This document shows, piece by piece, positions 8,662 to 17,481 of a DNA stretch of 64,000 nt. Below the pieces are notes generated by a model. That model saw only the letters and a program-made list of their open reading frames with translations, searched no databases and was not told the DNA's origin. This stretch comes from Candidatus Igneacidithiobacillus taupoensis (GTDB lineage: Bacteria > Pseudomonadota > Gammaproteobacteria > Acidithiobacillales > Acidithiobacillaceae). The stretch covers positions 1-64,000 of the forward strand of contig JAEPKX010000001.1 of the NCBI GenBank assembly GCA_021375695.1, written 5' to 3'. Both the position numbers and the translations under genes were made by a program. Positions within the stretch are counted from its first letter, which is position 1. Each line of letters begins with the position of its first letter.

Positions 8662-9941
8662 GACGGGTCTCCTGTCAGGAGGGCATCGACAAAGCTCTCG
8701 GCATCAAAGGGACGGAGATCCTCCACCCCCTCGCCAATACCAATATAGCGGATGGGGACGGGGAGGGCTTTGGCGATGGCGGCCACTACTCCCCCCTTGG
8801 CAGTGCCATCGAGCTTGGTGATACAGATCCCCGTCAGACCGACTGCTTCATGGAATTGCTGGGCCTGAACCAGGGCATTCTGCCCAGTCCCGGCATCGAG
8901 AACCAGCCAAATCTGGTGTGGGGCCTCAGGATCCTGCTTGGCCAGGACCCGTTTTACCTTTTTCAACTCCTCCATGAGGTGATTCTGGGTGTGGAGACGA
9001 CCGGCAGTATCGGCAATGAGGAGGTCTGCGCCCCGGGAGCGGGCGGCAGCAAAGGCGTCAAAAAGCACCGAGGCGCTGTCGGCGCCGCTGCCCTGGGCAA
9101 TGACAGGTACCTGCACCCGTTGCCCCCAACCCTGGAGTTGCTCCACTGCGGCGGCCCGGAAGGTATCGCCGGCACCCAAGAGAATCCCATAGCCCTCTCC
9201 TTTCCAGCGAGCTGCCAATTTGCCAATGGTGGTCGTCTTGCCCGCGCCATTGATCCCCACCATCATCAACACTTGGGTCCTCCCCCGCGTGGGGGCCCAG
9301 GTCTGCACACGGGGCCGCAGCAACTCCAGAAGAGCCCTGCGGATAGCTCCCTGGAGGGCAGCTGGATCACGCAGCTCTTGCCGCCGTACCTGCTGGGTAA
9401 CTTCGTCGAGGATACTGCGGGTGACCGGTACCCCCATGTCGGCCTGCAACAGGAGCCCCTCCAGTTCTTCGAGCAATTCCTCGTCGATGATCTTCTTGCC
9501 CAGAACCAGCTGGGCAACCCCTTCTTGCAGTTGCTCCCGACTCCGTCGCAGACCCGACTTCAGCCGAGCAAAGAACCCCCTGCCTTCCTCCGCCGTCTGT
9601 GGCGAAGGGCGGGATGATGCTCCTGATAGAAGGGAAGAATCTTCGCCCTCCCCCCGGGGATGGAAGGCCGAATTTTCTGCCGGTTTCTCCAGGGTAGAGA
9701 TCGGTGCCGATTCCTGCGTCACAGAGACCGCCGTACCCAGGGTGCCAAGATGGTCTGCTGGCAGCGCTGCAGCCGGTGTCCTGGGATCGGGGGTTTCTGG
9801 CGCACTCGCCTGCGCATCCTCCACCAAGACTTGCGCAGAAGACTCCGCCGGCGCCATCCCCTGGCTGGACGGAGCAGGAGCCTCGTCCTGCGTTTCCTTG
9901 GCAGGGGTGCTTTTGTTACGCTTGAACCAAGCAAAAACCAT
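8658..9941 (-). CDS. ftsY: Signal recognition particle receptor FtsY
   Basis: FtsY is the SRP receptor GTPase that delivers ribosome-nascent chain complexes to SecYEG. The first 120 or so residues are a low-complexity acidic and Pro/Ala-rich A domain (starting MVFAWFKRNKSTPAKE). The N domain follows (LLEELEGLLLQADMGV), then the G domain with GINGAGKTTTIGKLA, DTFRAAAVEQL, DTAGRLHT and TKLDGTAKGG. The C-terminus IGIGEGVEDLRPFD is diagnostic of FtsY rather than Ffh. The length is 427 aa. It is divergent from rsmD, a common ftsY neighbour, across an intergenic gap of about 77 nt. Confidence 0.97.
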   Translation of the reverse strand: MVFAWFKRNKSTPAKETQDEAPAPSSQGMAPAESSAQVLVEDAQASAPETPDPRTPAAALPADHLGTLGTAVSVTQESAPISTLEKPAENSAFHPRGEGEDSSLLSGASSRPSPQTAEEGRGFFARLKSGLRRSREQLQEGVAQLVLGKKIIDEELLEELEGLLLQADMGVPVTRSILDEVTQQVRRQELRDPAALQGAIRRALLELLRPRVQTWAPTRGRTQVLMMVGINGAGKTTTIGKLAARWKGEGYGILLGAGDTFRAAAVEQLQGWGQRVQVPVIAQGSGADSASVLFDAFAAARSRGADLLIADTAGRLHTQNHLMEELKKVKRVLAKQDPEAPHQIWLVLDAGTGQNALVQAQQFHEAVGLTGICITKLDGTAKGGVVAAIAKALPVPIRYIGIGEGVEDLRPFDAESFVDALLTGDPS

Positions 9942-10018
9942 AGGTTCCGGACCAACCTCTTATTGATGAATCATTTTATTATCGCCCGAACCCCATGGTG
10001 GGACAATCGGCCCCGGCC

Positions 10019-10588
10019 ATGAGTGTCCGCATCATCGCCGGACGACATCGCGCCCGCGTGCTGCAAACCCCAAAGGACCAGCGCGTCCGACCCACTCCCG
10101 GGGTCGTGCGGGAGCGGCTCTTCAATTGGTTGATGGGGCAATTGGAGGGAGCGGTGGTCCTGGATCTTTTTGCCGGAACTGGGGCACTGGGGCTGGAGGC
10201 CTGGTCCCGGGGTGCGAGGCGAGTGGATTTCGTGGAAAAAGACCCAGGCATCCGCAAACTCCTTGCGCACAATCTGCAACGCTGTGCCCTGTCGCCCAAG
10301 GAGAGCATCGTCGGCGGGGATGCGCTGGATTTCCTCCTGACCAGGGGGGATAGCTATGACCTGGTCCTTGCCGACCCCCCCTTTGGTCAGGACTGGAGCG
10401 AACGCCTCCGGCCGCAGCTCCTGGGTCCGGAAAGTCCGGTGCGGATCGGTGGATGGCTCTACCTGGAGAGCTCGGCCCAGGAAATGTGGTCGCCAGAGCT
10501 GTTGCCGGCCGGCTGGAGCTGGTACCGTCAAGGCCATTGTGGTCAAAGTCACTATGTCTTGTTGCACCATGGGGAGCACGTAGCATGA
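10019..10588 (+). CDS. rsmD: 16S rRNA (guanine(966)-N2)-methyltransferase RsmD
   Basis: RsmD methylates G966 of 16S rRNA using SAM. The family opening SVRIIAGRHRARVL, the SAM-binding VVLDLFAGTGALGLEAWSRG and the catalytic LADPPF are all present. The track begins at 9995 (MVGQSAPAMSVR); I favour the ATG at 10019 because homologues start close to the RIIAG motif, but neither start has a clear Shine-Dalgarno. The chosen form is 189 aa. The stop overlaps the coaD ATG (ATGA), giving a coupled rsmD-coaD pair as in many proteobacteria. Confidence 0.93.
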   Translation: MSVRIIAGRHRARVLQTPKDQRVRPTPGVVRERLFNWLMGQLEGAVVLDLFAGTGALGLEAWSRGARRVDFVEKDPGIRKLLAHNLQRCALSPKESIVGGDALDFLLTRGDSYDLVLADPPFGQDWSERLRPQLLGPESPVRIGGWLYLESSAQEMWSPELLPAGWSWYRQGHCGQSHYVLLHHGEHVA

Positions 10589-11076
10589 GTCCATGTCTTC
10601 GCCGGATTATTTATCCCGGTACCTTTGATCCCATTACCTTGGGCCATGAGGACTTGGCCCGGAGGGCAAGCCAGCTCTTTGATGAAGTCGTAGTAGCTGT
10701 TGCTGCCGAAACCCCCAAACAGACCATCTTTCCCTTGCAGGAACGGGTTGCCTTGGCCGAGGCCTGTTTCGCCAACCTACCCGGTATCCGCGTCCGGCCA
10801 TTCCAGGGACTGTTGCTGCATCTCCTGGCCGAAGAAGGGGTTCAGGTGATCCTGCGGGGCTTGCGGGCCGTCTCGGACTTTGAACACGAGTTTCAGCTGG
10901 CTTCGATACAACGGCGCATGGATCAACGGGTGGAGACCTTGTTTCTCATGACTTCCGATGCCCACACCTTTCTCTCCTCCAGCCTGGTTCGCGAGATCAG
11001 TCGCCTGGGGGGAGATGTCAGCGCCTTCGTGCAGCCAGTGGTAGCCGAGGCCCTGCGCCAGCGCTTTGCCCTTTGA
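10585..11076 (+). CDS. coaD: Phosphopantetheine adenylyltransferase
   Basis: CoaD transfers AMP from ATP to 4'-phosphopantetheine, the penultimate step of coenzyme A synthesis. The nucleotidyltransferase motif is YPGTFDPITLGHEDL (T/HxGH), and the C-terminal ISSS-type motif appears as LSSSLVREI. RGLRAVSDFEHEFQ is the substrate-binding region. The track ORF starts at 10453 inside rsmD; the ATG at 10585 overlaps the rsmD stop and gives 163 aa, the usual length. Confidence 0.96.
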   Translation: MSPCLRRIIYPGTFDPITLGHEDLARRASQLFDEVVVAVAAETPKQTIFPLQERVALAEACFANLPGIRVRPFQGLLLHLLAEEGVQVILRGLRAVSDFEHEFQLASIQRRMDQRVETLFLMTSDAHTFLSSSLVREISRLGGDVSAFVQPVVAEALRQRFAL

Positions 11077-11373
<297 letters not shown>

Positions 11374-11382
11374 GGTGCCTGT

Positions 11383-13332
11383 CTAGCCCAGAATGGCTCG
11401 CAAGCGCTCAGCCGTTCTTGCCAGAGATCGACCCTGCTCCGCCAACACGTCTTGCTTTGCACGTAACAGCTCGACCCGGGTGTCGATACTCTCCAGGGTC
11501 TTGGAAATCCTTTCCAAAGCGCGCAGCTCTTCCTGGGCTTTGTCCCGATAGCTTTCCAAATACTGGTTCAAAACTCCCATCACTTCGTCGACCCAGGCCT
11601 GTGCATCCCTCCGGGTTTCCACGATGTAGTCCCGGACCTTGCCAGCTACCGTCAGAAAGGCTTTGCGCACTACGGCGCTTTGGGTATTGACGGCAATCTC
11701 CAACATCATGCCAAAACGCTCATAACTCTCGGCCATGGCCAGCAGCTCCGCCCGCCGCGGCAACATGGCATAGGGCAATGTCCTAAGCGCAGGGAGGGCA
11801 TAGCGACCCTGCAAGCCAGCATACTCCTTGGCAATTTCCTCGTTGACTCGTTCGGCACCGGCAAGGGCAGCATCAAACTGGCGGATGGCCTCGGCAAAAA
11901 AACTGTGAAAGCGCTCGACGATTCCCGCCGTAGTCCAGGCCGAAAGCATCTCACTTTTGGCATTACTGATGAGCAAATCAAAGGTGCTCGTGGACAATGG
12001 CAGCAGCAGCAATTCCTGTACTAGCTCTTGAAAGGCCCGCTTGCGCAACTCGAACTGCTGCCGATCTTCCTCGAACTGGGAAAGACGATGCTGGTGTTGC
12101 CGCAGCAATTTGGGGACCTTTTCGCTACTGCGCTCCTTGAGGTCAATCAGCTCGGCAATTTGTTTGCCAAGCTGTTGGGCCTGGTCTTGCAGCAAGACCT
12201 GTTGCTCGGCCAGGATCTGTTGCTCCAATTGTTGGCCCTGCTGTGCCAATTGCTGCCGTCTTGCTGGAATCAGCAAGTCGGCCACCGCCCGTTCCAACTC
12301 CGGAATTCCACTGCGTTCGAGAAGATCCACATCGCCGCGAATGCGCGCCAGCAAGCCCTTTTGTCCACTCACGGGGATCACCTGCGCGCGATCGATACAA
12401 AGCCGGGTGGCCGTTCGCTCGGCCTGAAGCTCGATCTCCTCGGCGATTTCAAAGGGGTCACGCAATTCATCCCAAAGCGTGTCGATCTTATTGAGTACGA
12501 CCAACTGCCGTTGTTTGGTATTTTTTTTGAGATATTGCTCCCAAATGATCAGGTCACTTTGGGTCACCCCCGTATCGACTCCCAGCAAAAAAATGACCGC
12601 TTCGGCCTCGGCCAACATACTGAAAGTCAGCTCCGGTTCGGCGCCTATGGCGTTCAAGCCCGGGGTGTCGAGGACGGTCAAACCGGCATCGAGGATCGGA
12701 TGGGGTAAAAACAACATAGCATGACGCCAGCGGGGGATCAGGACTTTACCCAAGCCGCAGGAAGGACAAACTGTATTTTCTCGATTCTTACTGACCCGAT
12801 TCAAGGGCGGACAAAGTCCGAGACGCCGCGCCTCTTCAATGGGGACACAAATGGTTTCGGTCAAGACCTTCAGACGACTGCCGCTTGCCTTACCATCGGC
12901 TTCCCAAGCCATTCGGGTCCAGGCACTCCCGGCCCTTTTCAGTTTCTCGATGCTGACATCCATACTTCGAGTGGAGATGGGCAAGAGTTGCAAGCCCGGC
13001 CGTCCCTGGGGTGCTCCGCGAATCTCCACCGGACACATGGTGGTCTGTCCGGAGCTGGTCGGCAGAAATCGTTGCCCCATATCGGCAAAAAACAAGGCGT
13101 TGATCAATTCGCTCTTGCCCCGGGAGAACTCGCCCACCACCGCCAGGCGCAACGTATCTTGCTCAATGGCAAATGCCTGGTTTTCGATGCGCAGGATACT
13201 GCCACCAGGCAGGAGTCCCAGTTCGCTGGTCAACTCCGCCAACTGATGGAGCGAGTCAGCGAGTTCTGCTCGCCAAAGGGCGAAGGATTCCAGGCTGCTG
13301 AGGATGGGCGAAGAGCGTACCCAGTCGGACAT
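11383..13332 (-). CDS. Dynamin-family large GTPase
   Basis: This is a large GTPase with P-loop GEFSRGKSELINAL (about residues 80-95), a switch-I Thr in SGQTTMCP, G3 DTPGLNAIG, and G4 NKID. After the GTPase domain come about 300 residues rich in long Gln/Glu/Leu helices (QQLAQQGQQLEQQILAEQQ), as in bacterial dynamin-like proteins. Between G2 and G3 it carries an insert with LCPPLN and CPSCG, possibly metal-binding. No clear membrane segment is seen, so membrane contact would be peripheral. The track starts at a TTG (13365) that overlaps mutM; the ATG at 13332 with upstream GGGAAG is preferred (649 aa). Bacterial dynamin-like proteins act in membrane remodelling or repair; the role here is unknown. 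Confidence 0.82.
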   Translation of the reverse strand: MSDWVRSSPILSSLESFALWRAELADSLHQLAELTSELGLLPGGSILRIENQAFAIEQDTLRLAVVGEFSRGKSELINALFFADMGQRFLPTSSGQTTMCPVEIRGAPQGRPGLQLLPISTRSMDVSIEKLKRAGSAWTRMAWEADGKASGSRLKVLTETICVPIEEARRLGLCPPLNRVSKNRENTVCPSCGLGKVLIPRWRHAMLFLPHPILDAGLTVLDTPGLNAIGAEPELTFSMLAEAEAVIFLLGVDTGVTQSDLIIWEQYLKKNTKQRQLVVLNKIDTLWDELRDPFEIAEEIELQAERTATRLCIDRAQVIPVSGQKGLLARIRGDVDLLERSGIPELERAVADLLIPARRQQLAQQGQQLEQQILAEQQVLLQDQAQQLGKQIAELIDLKERSSEKVPKLLRQHQHRLSQFEEDRQQFELRKRAFQELVQELLLLPLSTSTFDLLISNAKSEMLSAWTTAGIVERFHSFFAEAIRQFDAALAGAERVNEEIAKEYAGLQGRYALPALRTLPYAMLPRRAELLAMAESYERFGMMLEIAVNTQSAVVRKAFLTVAGKVRDYIVETRRDAQAWVDEVMGVLNQYLESYRDKAQEELRALERISKTLESIDTRVELLRAKQDVLAEQGRSLARTAERLRAILG

Positions 13333-13343
13333 TAGCTTCCCGT

Positions 13344-14156
13344 TCAATGTTGACAATGAGGACAATAGACCGTGCTCCGACCAGCAAGGCGCACCTCCCG
13401 CAGACAGTTGCCACAGTACTGACAGGATTGTCCCGCTCGACCGTACGCCAGTAGAGATAGTCGAAAATAGCCGGATTCGCCATCGGGATGGGTAAAGTCC
13501 CGTAACGTGGTACCACCCTGGGCAATGGCTTCCTGCAAGACCGTAACCACGGTCCGGGCCAGAAGTTCATAGCGAGCAAGGGAAATCCTGCCAGCGGCGC
13601 GACGTGGATCAATACCGCTGCGAAAAAGGGATTCATTGGCGTAGATATTGCCAACCCCCACCACCGTCTGATTATCCATCAAAAAGCCTTTTACCGGCTG
13701 TTGACGACCGCGACTACGGCGAAACAGATAAGCGCCGTTGAAGCAGGAATCGAAGGGTTCTGGTCCCAATTTTGCGAGCAGGGGATCCGCAAACCAATTG
13801 CTTCCCCAAAGCACCAGCCCAAAACGCCTGGGATCATGGAAACGCAAGACCTGGTCGTGATCCAAATAAATATCCACATGGTCATGGGTCCGCAGGGGGG
13901 TATGTCGGGGCAAGACCCGCAAACTGCCGCTCATCCCCAGATGCAAGAGCAGCTGCCCTTGATCCAGGTGCAGCAACAGGTATTTTCCCCGCCGTTCTAG
14001 GGCTTGTATCCTTTGTCCCACCAGCAGCTCGGCAAGGTCCTCGTTTACGGGTCGACGCAAACGCCCATCCCGCACCAGCACCCCAACGATCCTGCGATCC
14101 TTAAGATGGGAGGCGATCCCCATCCGAGTGACTTCCACTTCCGGCAGTTCAGGCAT
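13344..14156 (-). CDS. mutM: Formamidopyrimidine-DNA glycosylase MutM (Fpg)
   Basis: MutM removes 8-oxoguanine and nicks the abasic site. The start is fixed by chemistry: MPELPEVE must begin the protein because Pro at mature position 1 is the Schiff-base nucleophile and the following Glu is catalytic. The track ORF (to 14645) runs into prmC in another frame. Other features are the catalytic Lys in ERRGKYLLLH, VGNIYANESLF in the helix-2-turn-helix region, and a C-terminal zinc finger CQYCG...YCPHCQ. The length of 270 aa is typical. It overlaps the end of prmC by 8 nt. Confidence 0.96.
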   Translation of the reverse strand: MPELPEVEVTRMGIASHLKDRRIVGVLVRDGRLRRPVNEDLAELLVGQRIQALERRGKYLLLHLDQGQLLLHLGMSGSLRVLPRHTPLRTHDHVDIYLDHDQVLRFHDPRRFGLVLWGSNWFADPLLAKLGPEPFDSCFNGAYLFRRSRGRQQPVKGFLMDNQTVVGVGNIYANESLFRSGIDPRRAAGRISLARYELLARTVVTVLQEAIAQGGTTLRDFTHPDGESGYFRLSLLAYGRAGQSCQYCGNCLREVRLAGRSTVYCPHCQH

Positions 14157-15012
14157 GGCCATACCGCCAAAGACCACCGCTGATGCGTTCCCGTCCAGCC
14201 AGATCCCGTTGAGTAAAGATCTCTTGCCAGCCGTGCTGTGCCAGCAGCGCCCGCAGCATCTCCCCTTGGCCAGCGCCATGTTCCAGGCCCAAACGTGCTC
14301 CTGGCAGGAGGTGTTCGGGCAAACCCGCCAGAATCCGTTCATAGGCCTCGCTTCCCCTCTTCCCCGCCACCAGCGCCATACGGGGTTCGGAGCAGAGCTC
14401 GGGCAAATGGGGATCGTCCTCGGCCAGGTAGGGAGGATTGGCAAGCACCAAAGCAAAGCGGAGCCCTGGGGGTAGCTGCGCAGTCCAATCACTCCAACAG
14501 AATTGGATGGGCAGACCCAGGATTTGGGCGTTTTCCTGAGCCACCGCCAAGGCCTCGCGGGAATGATCAACGGCCCAAACTTCTCGATCGGGACACGCCT
14601 TGGCAATGGCCAGGGCAATGGCACCGGAACCCGTTCCCAGGTCAAGGATGGGGCCTGCGGTGGTCTTCAGTTGCGATAAAGCCCAACGCACCAGGGTCTC
14701 CGTATCCGGACGGGGAATCAGGACATGGGAATTGACCCGCAGCCGTAGATCCCAAAAATCCCAATGACCCAAACAATACGCCAGGGGCTCGTTGTCCAGG
14801 CGCCGTTGTAATATCGTTTGCAACTTTTGGGCAGCGCCATCGGGCAAGGGAGATTCGGGTGCCCGCCAAAGGCCAAGGGCATCACCGGAAAGGGCTTCTT
14901 CCAGGAGAACTCGCGCCTCCCAAGCCGGATCGTCAGTAACTGCCGCCAAAGCCTCCACGAGCCAGCGCAGCCAAAGCCGCCGCGCTGCTCCAGCCCCAGG
15001 CTCATGGTTCAT
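14149..15012 (-). CDS. prmC: Peptide chain release factor N5-glutamine methyltransferase PrmC
   Basis: PrmC (HemK) methylates the GGQ glutamine of release factors. The N-terminal helical domain contains [25 protein letters not shown], the SAM site is [14 protein letters not shown], and the catalytic motif is ANPPYL. The protein is 287 aa from the ATG at 15012; the track's GTG at 15018 adds two residues. It sits directly after its substrate gene prfA with a short overlap, as in E. coli hemA-prfA-prmC. Confidence 0.95.
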   Translation of the reverse strand: MNHEPGAGAARRLWLRWLVEALAAVTDDPAWEARVLLEEALSGDALGLWRAPESPLPDGAAQKLQTILQRRLDNEPLAYCLGHWDFWDLRLRVNSHVLIPRPDTETLVRWALSQLKTTAGPILDLGTGSGAIALAIAKACPDREVWAVDHSREALAVAQENAQILGLPIQFCWSDWTAQLPPGLRFALVLANPPYLAEDDPHLPELCSEPRMALVAGKRGSEAYERILAGLPEHLLPGARLGLEHGAGQGEMLRALLAQHGWQEIFTQRDLAGRERISGGLWRYGHA

Positions 15013-16102
15013 CGTCACCCAGGCTTGCCAACAGTTCCAGCTGATGGGCCTGGAGCAAGGCTTCGTACAATGGGTCCAGATCGCCAGCCAGGACGTCCTC
15101 CAGCCGATACAGGGTCAGATTGATGCGGTGATCGGTGATCCGCCCCTGGGGAAAATTGTAGGTGCGAATCCGTTCTGACCGGTCACCGGAACCCACCAGT
15201 AACTTGCGGGTAGCCGCCGTGGAGCGCTCCTGCCGTTCTCGTTCCTGTTCCAGGAGGCGGGCCTGTAGCAGGGCCATGGCCTTGGCGCGATTTTTGTGCT
15301 GGGAGCGGTCTTCCTGGCAGACAACCACCAGGCCCGTGGGGAGATGAGTGATCCGCACGGCAGAATCGGTTTTATTGACGTGCTGACCACCAGCACCGCT
15401 GGCGCGAAAGGTATCGATTCGCAAATCCGAGCCTTGGATTTCTACCTCTTCGATCTCTGCCACCGCAGGTAAAACAGCAACGGTACAGGCAGAGGTGTGA
15501 ATACGTCCCTGGGCCTCGGTTTCGGGCACCCGCTGGACCCGATGACCGCCCGATTCAAATTTGAAACGGGAAAAAGCCCCCCGTCCGGCAATCTCCAGGA
15601 TAACTTCCCGATACCCCCCTCGCTCGGACTCCGAACTATGGAGAATGGCCACCTGGAAGCCTTTGTTTTCGGCGTAGCGGATATACATCCGCGCCAGGTC
15701 ACCCGCAAATAGGGCCGCCTCCTCCCCACCCGTACCGGCGCGGATTTCCAGAAAGACATTGCCATCGTCCCGAGTATCCCTGGGGAGCAAGCGCAGCTGC
15801 AAGGCGCGCTCGATCTCGGCGAGTTCCGCTTTGCCCTGGGCCAGATCTTCGGCAGCCATGGCCCGCAGCTCCGGATCGTCTTCCTCGCGGAGAATTCGTT
15901 CTGCCTCCAGACATTCCAGTTGGAGACGCTCTTGCCGGGTCAACAGCTCGCGCACAGGTTGGAGTTCCCCCAGTTCCCGGGAGAGAGATTGATACTGCTG
16001 GGGATCTTGCAGGACTTCGGGGCTCGCCAACCGGTACTCGATCTCCTCGGCCCGCAGCGTCAATTGTTCGAGCTGCTGGCGCCAACGACTGCTGGAACTC
16101 AT
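15002..16102 (-). CDS. prfA: Peptide chain release factor 1
   Basis: RF1 terminates translation at UAA and UAG. The peptidyl-tRNA hydrolysis motif [18 protein letters not shown] contains the GGQ methylated by Prm[21 protein letters not shown] and [20 protein letters not shown] are class I release-factor signatures, and the C-terminus [18 protein letters not shown] fits RF1. There is no in-frame stop suggesting an RF2-type frameshift. The length is 366 aa. The start overlaps the hemA stop by 4 nt. Confidence 0.97.
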   Translation of the reverse strand: MSSSSRWRQQLEQLTLRAEEIEYRLASPEVLQDPQQYQSLSRELGELQPVRELLTRQERLQLECLEAERILREEDDPELRAMAAEDLAQGKAELAEIERALQLRLLPRDTRDDGNVFLEIRAGTGGEEAALFAGDLARMYIRYAENKGFQVAILHSSESERGGYREVILEIAGRGAFSRFKFESGGHRVQRVPETEAQGRIHTSACTVAVLPAVAEIEEVEIQGSDLRIDTFRASGAGGQHVNKTDSAVRITHLPTGLVVVCQEDRSQHKNRAKAMALLQARLLEQERERQERSTAATRKLLVGSGDRSERIRTYNFPQGRITDHRINLTLYRLEDVLAGDLDPLYEALLQAHQLELLASLGDDEP

Positions 16103-17361
16103 CCTTCGGCGTCACTAAGATGAAAGAGTATGTCCAAAGAGGCAACCAAGGCCCGGCTGGTGGCATCCTGACAAGGCTGGCGTAATGTCGAAATGGGATC
16201 GTGGAGAATTTTATTCATGAGGGCCTTGGAAAAGGCATCCATCACCGCGTGGGGATCCTGTCCTTGATCCAGATAATGTTGAAAACGGTGCAGTTCCGAA
16301 AGCCGCGCCTGCTCGACACGGTCACGCAAGCGGCGAATGGCCGGGACCACCGCAAGACTATCCCGCCATTGCTGAAACGCCTTCACTTCTTCGTCGATAA
16401 TCTGGCGCGCGGCAATGGTTGCTTCCTGCCGGGCCCGCAGCCCCGCCTGGGCAATGTCGTTGAGATCATCGATGGTATGCAGATAGCACTGGTCCAATTG
16501 TCCGACGCTGGGCTCGATATCTCGTGGAACGGCAAGATCCAGGAGAAGAAGGGGACCACGCTGGCGGGGCAATCCGGGTTGAACGTCCGATACCCGCAGA
16601 ATGGGCAAGGTGCTGGCCGTGCAACTGAGCACCAAATCCACCTGGGGAATCAATGCCGCCGCTTCCTCCAGCGGATGGGCCTGCCCTTGTAGCCGTTCGG
16701 CCAGCAAGCGTGCGCGTTCCGGACTACGGTTGGCCACATGAAAGGATGCGATATCATGTTCCCGCAGGTGGGTGGCGACCAGCTCGATGGTCTCCCCCGC
16801 CCCAATGAGTAAAACGCTCTTGCCCTGGAGAGAGCCCAGGCGTTGTCGGGCGAGACTGACCGCGGCATAGGCCACACTCACGGGTGCCGAGCCAATGGCC
16901 GTTTCGCTACGAACCCGCTTGGCCACCCGAAAAGCCCAATGGAGCAATCGATTGAGCACAGGTCCGGTGCAGTCAAGATCTGCCGCAATTTGATAAGCAT
17001 CCTTGACCTGACCCAGGATTTGGGGCTCCCCGATAATCATGGAATCCATGCCACAAACCACGGCAAAAAGATGCCGGGTTGCTTCCGCATCCCGATAATA
17101 GTAATCGTTATCCTGGAGAATCTTGGGATCCGCGTGATGAAAGGCGCAAAGCCAGTTGCGCAAACGCTCGGGATGGGGACCCTCGCCACCGTAGCCATAG
17201 ATTTCCGTACGATTACAGGTAGACAGGATCAAGCCTTCCCTGGCCAGGCCAGAATCCAATAACTCCTGATGTGCCCGAGCCAGCTGTTCCGGGGCGAAAG
17301 CAACTTTTTCGCGCACATCAATGGGAGCGCTGTGATGACTCAAACCGTAGCAAAAAATAAT
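16099..17361 (-). CDS. hemA: Glutamyl-tRNA reductase HemA, probable ATT start
   Basis: HemA reduces glutamyl-tRNA to glutamate-1-semialdehyde, the first committed step of C5-pathway tetrapyrrole synthesis. The catalytic Cys is in [23 protein letters not shown] and the NADPH site [17 protein letters not shown] follow. The track starts at a TTG (17343), giving [12 protein letters not shown] and deleting the first beta strand conserved in the family. In-frame codons upstream read [13 protein letters not shown] after a TAG at 17371-17373, with no ATG, GTG or other TTG. The ATT at 17361 sits 7 nt after an AGGA Shine-Dalgarno and restores the usual opening (420 aa; E. coli 418). ATC at 17364 and ATT at 17358 have worse spacing. 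HemA identity is certain; the start is inferred. Confidence 0.93.
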   Translation of the reverse strand: MIFCYGLSHHSAPIDVREKVAFAPEQLARAHQELLDSGLAREGLILSTCNRTEIYGYGGEGPHPERLRNWLCAFHHADPKILQDNDYYYRDAEATRHLFAVVCGMDSMIIGEPQILGQVKDAYQIAADLDCTGPVLNRLLHWAFRVAKRVRSETAIGSAPVSVAYAAVSLARQRLGSLQGKSVLLIGAGETIELVATHLREHDIASFHVANRSPERARLLAERLQGQAHPLEEAAALIPQVDLVLSCTASTLPILRVSDVQPGLPRQRGPLLLLDLAVPRDIEPSVGQLDQCYLHTIDDLNDIAQAGLRARQEATIAARQIIDEEVKAFQQWRDSLAVVPAIRRLRDRVEQARLSELHRFQHYLDQGQDPHAVMDAFSKALMNKILHDPISTLRQPCQDATSRALVASLDILFHLSDAEG

Positions 17362-17481
17362 GATACCGTCCTATGGGTGGACAAGCTTTGTTGCTATGGC
17401 ATTTTCCGCAAGGAGATGGCCGATTGCAAGCAGCATAGGCAAGCGCTATCGTGCTGCCAAATGGGAATGCCAGGAGTGCTC

